Under the pieces are notes generated by a model that was given only the letters and a program-made list of their open reading frames with translations, ran no database searches and was not told the origin of the DNA. Positions 24,072 to 35,300 of a stretch of 64,000 bases of DNA are shown one piece after another. Made by a program: the position numbers and the translations under genes. Source of the DNA: Dromaius novaehollandiae (Eukaryota > Chordata > Aves > Casuariiformes > Dromaiidae); assembly GCF_036370855.1 (NCBI RefSeq), contig NC_088110.1, forward strand, positions 20,207,501 through 20,271,500. The letters run 5' to 3'. Position 1 is the first letter of the stretch; every line of letters starts with the position of its first letter.

Positions 24072-24558
24072 TTTAGAATAATAAAAAAAAAGAAGGGAAA
24101 AGTTCCTATTATTTTTTTCCTTTTTGATGAGTGCAAAGATTTTCACTGCATAATGAAAAAAAAAAGCAGTAAAAGTTGAATTGCCGTACTGGATTGGACA
24201 AAGCTCATCTTCACTCTACATACTTCTTTCAGATACGATCATAAAATGTAAATACTGTTGCTCTCAATGGCACATGACACTCATCCTATTCATGCACAAC
24301 ATTAAAAATGGCCAATGGGCTTAATGCCCCATCCTCACTAAAAATTGCTCAGAGAGGAAAGGATGTATGACATCCATTATAAACACATCCACTTTGAAAA
24401 ATTCTTATCATGTGGATGGCAGAAATTTCAATGAGAACAAACTCAGATTTACAATTCTACCCTTTACATTACATAGCAAAAAAATCCAAACAATCTCCAG
24501 TTCATGGTACTGTATTTGATAGATAACATTTCTATTAACTCCAGTTCTGCAGTTCACA

Positions 24559-27500
24559 TTAATCCTGGGGTTTTAAGAACATTTTCTTAGCTTTGCTAGG
24601 TCTTGTGTTACTATTCTCATCTTCATCTTCATCCTGGAGTACACGCTGGTCTCTCTTCTTCAAGAATTTCTTCCCTATTGTTCCCACTAACGTTTCATAT
24701 CTGTAAAGAAAATAAAAAATTGACAGCTTTTAGTGGAGACCATAGAAAACCCTCAATGCAACAAATCAGAAATCTAATCAACAGTTTAACTAGAGTTAAA
24801 AAAAAAAAGTCAGAGGAGCCTTCCTCACACCAGAGTATAAGAGGTACAAGCACTGTATGTTATTTGTTCTGACAATTTTGGTCTGTTGGCAATCTGGAGC
24901 CCTGGTGGAATTAGCATGGAATACACGGGTATCAAAAAGACAGAAAACAGCTGCAATATCTTTTACTCTCAAAAGAGTGATGAGGATTCCACTGAACACA
25001 CAGCAGAATTCTTGGAAAGATCAGTTCTGTAAGGTATCAAAGTCAAAGGTTTGTTTGCTTGTTTTGCAAGCCCCCCGCACACACACAATGCAGTAAGGTA
25101 TCACCTTCCTTGCTAATACTGTGTCATAAAATACAACTTACCTTCTGGCCATTTCTTCATCTGACACATCAGCCTCCATTTTATCATCCACTTCAATTTC
25201 TTCTTTCTTGGACTTAGAGTTCATTTGTACCATTAATTTCTGAGAAGGAAGTAAGAAATAGCTTGAATATGCAATTTTGACACAACGTCAACTATGTTGA
25301 TATTCACCGGTAAAAGAAACTAATAAAAGATGGAATCAATTCTAACATTGTTTTCCCTCATTTGCTGTATCGTACTCAGGCTAGAGCACAGTGTTACAAG
25401 GATCCTTGAAAAAAGGCAACATGCCTCCTTGTTGCTCAGCTGAGCTTGGAGTTTGGCTTGGGGAAAGAGGCAACACAGAGTTTTTAGTGAATTGTGCTAT
25501 TCAGACAACCCGTGGGGCTTGGCAGACATCTTCAAGAGACCAGACAATTAGATCCTACCTAACTTTTCCTTGTGTTGTTAGCACCTGGTTCTTGAAATTG
25601 TTTTGCAAAAAAGGAAAAAACAGCTATATGGCTTTACAGCAAACTACTAATAAAAAGAAAAAAAAAAAGAAAATCAGGAAGCAGCAATATGTCAGGTCAC
25701 AGTGAGAGCAAGTTCAAAGTAACCAGAAGAACTTCCCAGTAAATCACCTTGCGCAACCTTTTTCATACCTCTTAGGCTTTGCACCTCCTACTCTTGCTTC
25801 AGTTCAGTGGCAACATTTTTATTTCTATTTTAGTGTACTGCCATCAGCATGAATCACACTAGAAAGAAATTAAAGACCTTCCTGCCCAGAAGAATTTAAA
25901 CTTTGAAACTTCACTTACACAACTAAGTCCTGAATAAACAGGGCTGAACGCTTGTAGGATCGGGCTCTAAGTTAAATGGCAGGTGGTAAAATAGTGAGCT
26001 CAGTCTGTTGGTTTGACGAGCAGCATGTAGGACAGTTTCCTCAGCTCAGGGAAGGAAAGCCTGCAGGAATCATGCAATTACTGGCCATCAACACAGGAGA
26101 TGAAGAGCTTCTATTTATCAGATGTTGCACTGATCATCAACATTGCCTCCGAATCACAGTTTTCCCAGGTTGAAGTACATGGGAGAATTTATGGAAAGTG
26201 CTGTGAGTGCCAAACAGTGGGCATGCAAACATTAAAATCCCATCCTCAAGGGTTTCAATTCCAACGTGGGACCACCTCAAAACAAAACATTTAAACAGTA
26301 CCTCAATTTCCGGATTAAATCCTTTAAAGGACATTCTGCCATAAAGTAGATCCTCACATGGCATAAAGCTCCTCTCTTCTATGATAAAGCTCCTGCATGA
26401 AACCCCAAAGCCAGCATTTGTCAAACAGGGTGCATTAATATAATCAAATTAAACAAATGCAAAAAGCATTCGCTGTCTTCCCCCACACAAATAAACAAAA
26501 CCACAGCGTGTTTTATACCATCAACTACTGTCTGAAGCTTAATTGCTCTGATAAATCTTTCAGCATAAGGAGCTTGGAGTGCAAAGGAATACTTTTTGCC
26601 AGAGTAGCTGTGCCAGTTCCACAAGCAAAATTAACTCTCCTGACAAAAAGCACTCTCTGCTGGTATGATTCCACCTACATTAATGCTTTTGCCAGAATAA
26701 AAATACCACATAAATATCACTCTCCAGGTGGCATTACTGTACCAGCAAAAGCTTCTAATTAATTTTTCATTGTGATGTTAGACCTGGCATTAGTTGAGTC
26801 TGTCAGGATATAAAACACTGTGTAATTCTCTGTTCAGCTGAGAAAGACTTCCCCTTTTCCTCTCCTTTTTTCCTCTTTTAATGAGCATGGAGCGAGGAAA
26901 GAAGCATGGCCCTGAGGCGTTCATAATACAAGCATTAGATAAAAGTACTTCCTTGAATTGTTCCATCCCTCTTGTCCTCTCACACATGTGCATCCCTCCC
27001 TCAATTTCTTCATCTTCCATGTAAAACAAACTCCTAAAGCCATAGAAGAACAAGGCTGGAGGGATAACCAAGTTCACTCTCCTGCCTCAAGGCAGGATCA
27101 GCTAAACACCCGCCATGAACAGCAGAGGTCTGTCAAACCTGTCCTCAAAAGACTTCCAGCGATGAAGTCTCCATGGTCTCCCTAGGCAATCTATTCCAGT
27201 GCTGCACCAGCCTTACTGTTAGAAAAATCTCCCCAATATACAACTGGAGCCCTGCTTGCTGCAACTGAAGCTCAGTTAACTTTCTGTCATATCTACCACA
27301 GTCATGGAAAATAGTTTATCAAAACCTTATTCAACTACAGTTAATTCCCCAGATCCCAGCTTTTTGAAAACTACAGTCTCCCTCAATGGAATTTTTGTCC
27401 TCTTTTGACAGGACAAAAATCAAGATATTTTTGAAGTAGTCAGCACCATTCACAGCACCATTCTAAATAGCAGGAATGGACATTTGCTTCCTTATTAGCT

Positions 27501-30500
27501 AAGGTTTCCTTTCTTTTTTGTTTTGCCTATTATCTCTCCTATTTCAAAAACAGGATTTGAAGCGAGCTAGACTCCAGAAGACGGAGCTGCCCTGAATAGA
27601 CCCAATCATGTGACTGGAACTCAACTTGCAAACACAAGGCTTCAAATTTCTTTTTTTTCAAATGAAGAGGGAAAAACAGCACTGAATTGGTGCCTGAAAG
27701 AAACTCATTACATGCATCTAGAAGAAACTGTGAGTGAAAGAAAACAAAACACACAAGCAATGAAAGTAGGTCAAACTCTGGACTAGGCAACCTTGAGAAC
27801 GTCCTTTAGAATACAAAGCTGAAATACCAGTCTGTCATTATTTTTGCTTGTGTTGATTGGTTATTAAAAACAAAAAAAAACCCCAAAACAACACTATTGG
27901 CCTCCTGAAACTTCTTCTATAGAAAAAAATATTCTACGCCCACTCCACAACAATACAATGATGATAAGAATTATCGAAGTGAACAAACTTACTCTTTCTC
28001 CTTAAGATCTGGTAAATCAAGATACCAGTGTTCTTCACTAATTATCTTCTTTTCTTCCTCTTCTAGTTGTTTTTTAGTTTGTGAATCCAAGCCTCTCTGC
28101 ATGAACTAAAAAGACAGGCACATAAGCACACAGCTACTGTTTTTTCTACATTACAGTCATTCCTGAGTATGCTCTAAATATGCAATAACTACATGACAAC
28201 AATTATCCATTAAGTAACATTTAACAGTTGATATAACAATAAATGCTTTTTGTGTTTTCTTCCAGGTTTGGTCCGAATTAGGGCAACAGACAGTGTAAAA
28301 ATAAACAGTTGCTGATCTACAGCTCTCTATTCCAAGTTAATGTCAGCCACATCTACACTTGGACACAAAGGAACAGACATGCCCTGGCTAGTTTCGATGG
28401 TTCTGAGTTGTTACATCCCACAACCCCTCGACTTCGCAAAGATGCTCCTCATATTACAGGAGAGGCTGGAAAAAAAGTTAGTAATATAAATATCAGAAAC
28501 AAACTCCATCCACACAAACGGCACTGGAGTTCTGAACCGGGGCTCGGTTATACCACGTTGGCGTCTTTTTGAAAGATCTACTCTTTCAACCATCTTCCTC
28601 TTGTTTTTTTTTAAAACTTCAGATTTTATTTTCCAGACAAGTTTTCCTTTATAACCCAGAAGGCTAGAACACGCCTGTAAAAGCGGAAAGGGTAACTATG
28701 GCTATGAAAAGGAGTAGTCCTCTGCATCCAGCTGTGTAAAAGGAAGCTGCTTCCCAATCTAACTTCTCATCAATGACCCACCAATCTACAGATAAAGCAG
28801 TGCATGAGCACTTGTTAATTCGCATCAGGGAAAGTCTGCTGAATTAACTGAGTTTATAACAGAAATAGTTTAGGGCCAGACAACTCATTTTGCCCAATAT
28901 AAGGACATTCCTCAGAACTGCTCCCTTGGCCACCACCTTCAGCAGAGGGTGGGAGCAGGCAGAGAGCAGCGGTAGCCTCTTTCACAGCTGGGAGTAGGAG
29001 AGGGCATCTGCCATGGCCCACGCTGATAGCACAAACCTACGGATCTGAGATATGTGAAACATCCCTTGTATTTCCATTTGCATCGGCTCAAGTGCCCAAG
29101 CTGACCGCCAATTTAAGCATCAACAATGTTAACCCATTTCACCAAACGTGCTAGAGAAAAGAGAACTCTTCCCAACTTTACAGTAATAACCCTTATATTC
29201 TCACATCCCTAGGAGCTGGGACCTCCCTTTGAGTCTACAGAAAGCCTTTGAATAACCTCATCTGTCAGGGGTATGCATTTATACCAATGTGATTTGCAGC
29301 AAGAGCCTACTCTTTCAGTAAATTTGATACACCTTCCCATACAAAAATTGCTATGTGGCCATGAAAGCATACCTGCATAACTGCATGTGCAACACTGCAG
29401 ACGAATTTCCTATCAACTAATGCTACCCCTCATTTAAAGCAGCACTGATCCTGTGTTTAGATAAGCCTGTAAGCTGACAGATAACAAGCCAGTGGGACAC
29501 ACCTGCATCTTGAACATTAGCAGAGACTCAGACATACTTTTGGTTCCAGCTAGAACAGACTTGGCTTGGGGATAAAGCCCAAGAAGGCATCTCTTCTCCA
29601 AATGCCTCCCTCACACAGAAATCCCACATCACTGATCTTATTAAAAAAAAAAATACCCCCCCTTTTCAGTCTTTACAAAATGCCCACAGCAAAACAAAAC
29701 AAAAACCCCTGAAGTAAAAGCCAATATAGTGCTAGTGTCTCATTTCCCATTTGTATTTCTATTTGCATCCATGTGTACAAGTTAATGAAAGAAAAACTGA
29801 CTTTTGTTTTCTGAGTCGGCCCAAAATATGTCAAAGCTTTCCAATTAAAATTACAGTATCTACTTGAGGAAAATAAGGGAATCTATCATGTGGAAAACCA
29901 TATTGCTCATGGAAATTGGTTAGCCAGTCAGAAGTCTCAACAGGAGAAATTTTATTACAAGCACCCAATTAAATAATCATTTTACTTTACATTTTAAAGA
30001 TTATGTTCCTACAGATTACCACAGGGAACAACTAGATAAAAAAAATGGGATCACATTTATCTAAAATGCAAACATGCATGAATGAATTAGAAAATGCCAA
30101 TTGCGGTAGACACAGAATATGCAAGTCATTAGCGGAGCTGTTACTTGGATCAGTGTACCCAACCTGGATCAAGCGGTGCAAGAATTAAAAGCATGAGCCA
30201 CACTTTGGCACCAAGAGGTGAGTGCATGGAGTCCGGCAATTAATGCAACGGGCTTTAAGAGCACTGCCACTGACCACACCACCTTCGGGGCCCAGGTCAT
30301 GGGGGACCTGCCCATAGAACGGTGATAACACATGTCATCAGAACCTGCGGAGGCCGCTGTCAAACCATTAATTAAAACGCTGGTAAACAAGGAGATCTGT
30401 AGAAGGAAGATGCTAAACGCAAGAGTTACGTATGACCTTTTCAAGATCTACTCATCTCTTCAAAGCAGATCTACTGCTCAGACTAAACCAGCAAATGTCA

Positions 30501-32098
30501 TGGCACGGCACTCACGTGCCCGTTCTCCACAGCCTTCAAGGAAGGCATTCGAAAACTGGCTTCCGAAGTCTCCTGAGGGTTAATAAACTGGCAAAACCAG
30601 TAGCAGAAATTTCACTTAAAAAGCAGGTATTACATTACAATCAGTAATGCTGCAATCCAGGTTAAGGGAGTCCTACTCTGCCACGAGCTGCTGGTTAACT
30701 AAGCGCAACATCTACCTGCTTTGGAAAATGAGGAAAGTTATGTTTGGCTCCCTCTGTGCACCAATTTTAGTCTTTCATTAGCAGAATCTGTTAACTGTGG
30801 TAAATATCCCACCATCTCACTGTAGCAGAGTTCACTTCACATGGCAGATGCAACTGAGTCAACTAAACTCCTTTCCACTGGCATCTTGAGAAAAATAGCA
30901 ACTATGGTCTCAAATATACATGTGGGAAAAAAAACAGGTTTAAGTAAAACACCACAAGCAAGAAGCCACAAAGGCCCAACCACTGATATTTAATAAATAT
31001 TAACAATAAAAAAAAATTAATGGCAACTCAACTTCTACTGGTTGTTTTCCAGCAGTAAAGGTCCATCCATCACACCAGGATGTACTCTGCTGACTTAGGT
31101 GTTGTAGTACGCCGTGTGAACCAGAACCCATCAGCCACTAAGCTGAGACTAATTTCACACTGGCCTTAACTTGACATTCACAGCTCCAAGGGTAATGGGT
31201 AGGGCACCATTTTATTAATGGCCTTCGTGTTTATGGGTTGGGAAAAGAGACGGGGAAGGTGGCTAAAACTATGTTCTGATGAGGGATTTTATAAGCAACT
31301 AATGTGAATGGACAAAAAAAAAAAAAAAACGCATGTGACAAAGCAAAGAAGCATCAAGAGTAAAAGCTCCCTCAAATAAGGCAAGCAGCATGAATATTTT
31401 AATAATAAGAAGAAGAAGGGAAGAAGAGAAAAAGAAAAGTCTAATCATTTTCATGTATGATAAAGAAGAAGAAGAAGGGAAGAAGAAAAGTCTAATCATT
31501 TTTACGTATGATAAAGACGAAGAAGGGAAGAAGAGAAGACAAGAAGACATCTAATCATTTTTGTATATGATAAATAAGAAGGGAAGAAGGGAGGAAGAGA
31601 AGGAGAAGTCTAATCATTTTTATGTATGATGAAGAAGGGAAGGAAAAGAAGAAGGAGAGAAGTCCAACCACTTCCATCCATGCTAAACAGCCTGGCTGCA
31701 GAGGCACCGGGGGGCGAGAACAGACGCCCACGCGGTTTCCGAAGTCTCCCTGCTGCCGGGGGAGGATCCGTGCTGCCATGGCGAAGAGGCTGCGCGGCAC
31801 CAAACCCGCCCCCCAGCCCCCCCCCGGGGCCGGGGCAGCCCGACGCACAGGGCCGCAGGGGAAGGTGCAGCAGCGGGGGAAGCGGCCGCAAACGCGGACG
31901 GGCGGAGGCCCGGGAGGCGGGCACGGGGCGGCGGCGTGGCCCCGCACCACGCGGCGGGGAGCCCCGGCGCCGGCTCCGGCCGGGCCTCACCCCCCGCCGC
32001 CTCCCCCTCCCGCCCCGTCCCCTCCGCGGCCCCCGCGCCCGCCTCACCTTCATGCGCAGCAGGTTCTTGGAGAGCTTGGCCTTCACCTCCGCCGCCAT
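24559..32098 (-). CDS. MPHOSPH6: M-phase phosphoprotein 6, nuclear RNA exosome cofactor (5 exons, 164 aa)
   Basis: MPP6 is a nuclear/nucleolar RNA-binding cofactor that sits on the RNA exosome and helps recruit the MTR4 helicase, for example in 5.8S rRNA 3' trimming; it is phosphorylated in mitosis. Coding exons in transcript order are 32098-32048, 28105-27993, 26392-26302, 25239-25142 and 24700-24559. They total 495 bases, giving 164 residues plus TAA. All junctions are GT/AG and phases agree (Glu55 and Arg118 are split codons). Recognisable blocks are LSKNLLRMKFMQRGL (9-23), EEHWYLDLPDLKEKE (41-55), CEDLLYGRMSFKGFNPE (67-83), DVSDEEMARRYETLVGTIG and the conserved end KAKKMFLKPQD. Human MPP6 has 160 residues; the difference lies in the variable linkers, including an acidic DEDEDE run in exon 5. 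The start has an ideal Kozak context, GCCGCCATGG. It converges with NAT copy C. Confidence 0.97.
24701..25141 (-). other. MPHOSPH6 intron 4
   Basis: A 441-base intron with donor AG|GTAAGT (GT at 25141-25140) and an acceptor with a T-rich tract ending TTTACAG just before 24700. Apart from an A-rich stretch on the plus strand near 24800 (poly-pyrimidine in the transcript), nothing notable is seen. Confidence 0.9.
25240..26301 (-). other. MPHOSPH6 intron 3
   Basis: About 1.06 kb. The 5' splice site reads GAG|GTACTG, which is weak after the invariant GT; the acceptor is CTTCTCAG. It contains an A-rich run at about 25653-25675 and, at about 25920-25975, a piece resembling an old amniote interspersed repeat (ending in a GGATCGGGCTC-like motif). 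No gene is seen inside it. Confidence 0.85.
27041..27310 (-). mobile_element. CR1 LINE fragment, old and diverged
   Basis: The plus strand reads as the complement of a CR1 3' end. It shows CATAGAA and AAGGCTGGA at the terminus, then a segment resembling the conserved CR1 motif about a numbered lead-in (CTCCATGGTCTCCCTAGGCA and CTATTCCAGTGCTGCACCA), followed by AGAAAAATCTCCCCAATAT. CR1 is the dominant LINE of birds, and its copies are usually 5'-truncated like this one. Divergence is high, so it is probably an old subfamily. The boundaries are by eye and uncertain by tens of bases. Confidence 0.75.
27391..27420. repeat. Perfect inverted repeat, 11-bp arms, 8-bp loop
   Basis: ATTTTTGTCCT at 27391-27401 is the exact reverse complement of the sequence at 27410-27420. 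It lies in MPHOSPH6 intron 2, just beyond the CR1 fragment. It may be a chance hairpin or the remains of a small palindromic element; no target-site duplication was found. Confidence 0.7.
28106..32047 (-). other. MPHOSPH6 intron 1
   Basis: About 3.9 kb. Donor AAG|GTGAGG (GT at 32047-32046), acceptor TTTTTAG before 28105. The first 350 bases belong to the promoter CpG island, followed by a purine-rich minisatellite (31390-31690). The remainder is AT-rich unique DNA without a recognisable gene or snoRNA. Confidence 0.9.
31390..31690. repeat. Minisatellite, about five units of 51-59 bp
   Basis: A unit consisting of TCTAATCATTTTTATGTATG followed by a GAAGAAGGG-rich purine block recurs, with unit starts at 31440, 31491, 31550, 31609 and a diverged one at 31663. 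The plus strand is strongly purine-rich; in the MPHOSPH6 pre-mRNA it is a CUUCUU-rich pyrimidine tract. Minus-strand frames through it repeat a peptide like SYMKMIRLFFF, which is an artefact of the array and not a protein. Such arrays are often length-polymorphic. Confidence 0.9.
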
Positions 32099-32330
32099 GG
32101 CGGCCGCCGGGCCCGCAACGCCAGCAGGCCGCGGCCGATCCCCGCCCTCGCGTAGCGCCGCCGCCGGTGCAGGGGGCGGAGGCAGGGAGGGAGGGAGGGG
32201 GGCGCCGCGGCTGCGCCCTCCCCGCTCGGGGGCGGCCCCGGGGGCCGGGCTCCCTCGGCGGCGGGGGCGGCCCGAGCTCCTGCGCCGTGGCTTAAAAATA
32301 ACCCCGAGGGAATAACGCGGCTGAGGTTGT
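31690..32330 (-). promoter_or_regulatory. CpG island promoter of MPHOSPH6
   Basis: Extreme GC and CpG density surrounds exon 1, with a GGGCGG Sp1-type box near 32175 and no obvious TATA box at a usual distance. This is typical of a housekeeping promoter with dispersed start sites, probably at about 32100-32200. The long plus-strand ORFs here (up to 229 codons) overlap in several frames and are rich in Pro, Arg, Ala and Gly, so they are treated as GC artefacts. Divergent plus-strand transcription is possible but not shown. Confidence 0.8.
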
Positions 32331-35300
32331 GTGGGGCTCTGGGATTTATCCTCCTTTCTGAAGCCCTGCCAGGAGCTGGGCGCCTTTTTAAAATAAATAA
32401 ATGAAATCTGTGGAAGCAGAGAATGGCCTGCTTACGGAAAGGCTGCATATCCCACGGTTGCTGCAAAAATAAAATGAATAAAAGCAACTTTCCTTTGTAT
32501 AACCGGTGTGCGAACCTTCATGTGGTTGTTGCTGAAACGTGTGTGGGGGGAGATGGGGTAAATGAAGGGGAAATCCTTGTAGATCCGTGATTCCGGGTGT
32601 GAAATGGCCAATTAGTAGGGGAACCCTAGATTTTGTACTAACGCTGTGTTTGTGCAGTCTGTGCAGTCATGGATGTACAGTTTTGTCCATAATTTTCTGA
32701 TAGTTGCAGGAAAGAAGGAGGGAGATTACAAAACTTTCCCATAATGACGTTTAGAGACTGCGTGACCCGTTTAGCTTTCATTTTTGAAAGTAAGCCTTGA
32801 CTCTTTCTTGAGAAAAATAATTCCAAAATAGTCATGTGATTAAAACTGGAAAGCAACTGAACTCAAAGTTGTTATGAAAAACATCAAACGACTTATTCGT
32901 CCCGAATTGTGACCGCTGAACTCAGGCTTGGCGGTATTCTCGTTAGGCCCCCAGGCTGGGCCCTGGTAGCTTTAGAAGAAATCCAGATGTCAAATTTCCA
33001 GCTGACTTCCAAATCACAAGCAGGTACCACGATTTCCGTATACATCCTGATAAATCAGATTCCCTATGCCTGTTTGGACATTCAGTACATAAACCGGGCA
33101 ATAAACTAAGCAGAGTGAGGGTGCAGTCTTCAAAAGAGTAATGCACGGGGGTGCACAAAAAGACAACCTAGGAAAAAAAGATCCCATATATCCAAAATGT
33201 AGGTTAAAGTGAGCTTGAAGAACATGTGTAAAGATTTATGCTCTAATAGAGTCCACAAAAACGTATAATGAAGGGCAAAACCTTCAAGGAAAGGAGAAGG
33301 AAGAATTATCAATATTCAGGCATCTTTATTGCACAGTTAAGCTCCATAGGTTAAAATGATTGAAACACAGAGCCACAGCCACTTTTAGGACAGTGATAAA
33401 ATTACATTTAAGTAAGTAATTCTCATATATGCGGAGCACCCTCATTTTCAGGACCTGAAGATGAGTGGAAAGTGCTTAGATGTTTCTGAAATTAAAGGCC
33501 CCAGCCAGAAAGTCTCTTTGGGAGTGTGGCACATAACTCTAGCTTCGTTTAGCCCCTTCGGGTTTAGATCCTTCTTTTTTTCACTTTCTCTTCAACAATT
33601 ATCAGCTCTTTCCTGCAAAAGAAAGCTGGGCAGTTGTTCTCAGTTTTACAAATACAAATACGCATCAAAGCATGAGTATATTTGTCTTAGTGAATGACCA
33701 GAATAAACCAATGCGAGAGAGCTGTTAATTAATATAATGGCAGAGTACATCCATTATCTTACTATTTTTGGTGTTATTCTCAATTTGCTGTGCATTCTAA
33801 AAATGCTTTTTGTTGATCGCTGCTGGGCATTTGAGCCCCGTGTTTAATTTCATGGCCTTCAATGTCACTCAGGTCTTTCTTCCTGAAGAGTTTCAGTTAA
33901 TTTACAGTCCAGGGACGTACTTCAAACGATTCCTTCTGAATACGCTACTGTGCATCCGTCAACACTTCAGCCTTTGTGCTGCCGCTTTGCCAGGCTTTGT
34001 TCGAGGCCCTTCGCACAACTTCCTCCCCGTTCTGCCGGCGTAGCAACCTATCTCATCCATTCTTGCAGCCCATTTCTTCAGCAAACTCCGCTTGCAACTT
34101 TTTTTTTTGGATGCAGCCGCTGCACGTATCAGTTGCCCGATACCTTTGACGTTAAGGAGCGTGCTAGCACCAACTCTTTAATCTTTGGGAGCTAAGTCTA
34201 ATGATTTCCAGCGCTATGCAGGAGTGTCAGTGCCTAGCTGCGAGGGGGTCGGAGCGAGGGATTTTGAGCTCGTCTAAAGACGAGGGTTATCTTTAGTGTT
34301 CCCCGGTGAGCAGGAGCTCTGGGTCCGTGGCCGCAGCCCGGCTGCACCCCGTGACCTGACGGTGTCTCGGCGCAGCACCGCAGCCTCGCGCGGAGACACG
34401 CGGCTTGTGTCTGCCCTGTGCGTCGAGACATCAGCTGACACCCTGCCTCGGTGTGTTCAAACCTGGAGGGAGAGGCGTTTGGCAGTATGTGTACAGGTTC
34501 TGTGATGTTTGTTTAGAGAAGTGGAGATCGTAAAAAGGCTGCCACAGGATTTGATGTATTTCAGCCGTAAAAAAGTCGGAAGGAAATTTTTGGATTACAT
34601 CTCCCATTGCTCGAAGTGGATGGGGAGGTTATAGATAACAATCAGCTGTCTCGCGGACTGGCTTATACTGTCTGGTGGATCTGAAGACACGCCGCTGATG
34701 AGAGCAGAAATCTCTGTGATTTACTGGTGGCGGTGGTGGGTAGGTGAGAGTAGACTCCAGCCCTGAAAATATTCTTGCTTCCAAGATGCAGGCAAGTTGG
34801 GAAAGATGCCCTGTCTAGAGAAGATGCCAGGGTCATCCGAAATGACGGTCAGACACTTCTCGCAGCCCTGACAGCTGTATGGCAACTCTGCTCTCAGCCA
34901 GAAAATCTGGTTATTTTTCAAAACAAACACGCTAAGGAAAATAGCGCAGGGGAAAGATGCTCCAACCCATCGAAGACTGTACTTTAAACAAACAGATAGA
35001 AGATTTTTCTTCCTAGGCAATGCAGAAATAGTGTGAAATTCTCCAAGTGGTGGAGACCAAGGTTTTTGAAGCGCAGGACTGAGTTTTTATCTCCGCTGCT
35101 CCCATGAAGTTCTGAGCCGCTAATGCATACAGCATATTGGCAACTCTGAAGGTCCTGGGTGACCAGGGATTTGTTACAATATTCATTAGCCTTTGATGCA
35201 TGCATGTATAACCTGCCGGCCCGTGTGCGCTGCTTGCTCCGCTTTGTACCTAATCCGCAGAGGACATGGGCTTGTTACAGCTCTCAGCCTCAGCGTGGCA

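Larger units (their letters stand above)
18107..24558. other. Convergent intergenic region between NAT copy C and MPHOSPH6
   Basis: Holds the 3' UTRs of both genes and unique AT-rich DNA. No clear AATAAA lies close behind copy C; one occurs near 19480. For MPHOSPH6, AATAAA read on the minus strand lies at 24066-24071 and 23778-23783. A CpG-rich patch at 19690-19963 ends in a strong plus-strand splice donor and is listed separately. A poly(C)/poly(A) tract lies at 21360-21387 and a CA/TA tract at about 22083-22125. No protein-coding gene is recognised. Confidence 0.55.
26393..27992 (-). other. MPHOSPH6 intron 2 with an old CR1 fragment
   Basis: About 1.6 kb. Donor GA|GTAAGT (GT at 27992-27991), acceptor CATGCAG. 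It carries a decayed CR1 LINE 3' end at about 27041-27310, in the same orientation as the gene, and an 11-bp-arm inverted repeat at 27391-27420. No other gene is seen. Confidence 0.88.

Noticed and set aside
31299-31550. Minus-strand ORF with a repeated SYMKMIRLFFF-like peptide
   Set aside because: It is the translation of the minisatellite units in an intron; the peptide repeat follows from the DNA repeat.
31622-32315. Plus-strand ORFs of 177 and 229 codons over the MPHOSPH6 CpG island
   Set aside because: They overlap each other and exon 1 of MPHOSPH6, consist of Pro/Arg/Ala/Gly-rich low-complexity sequence and show no domain; explained by GC composition.
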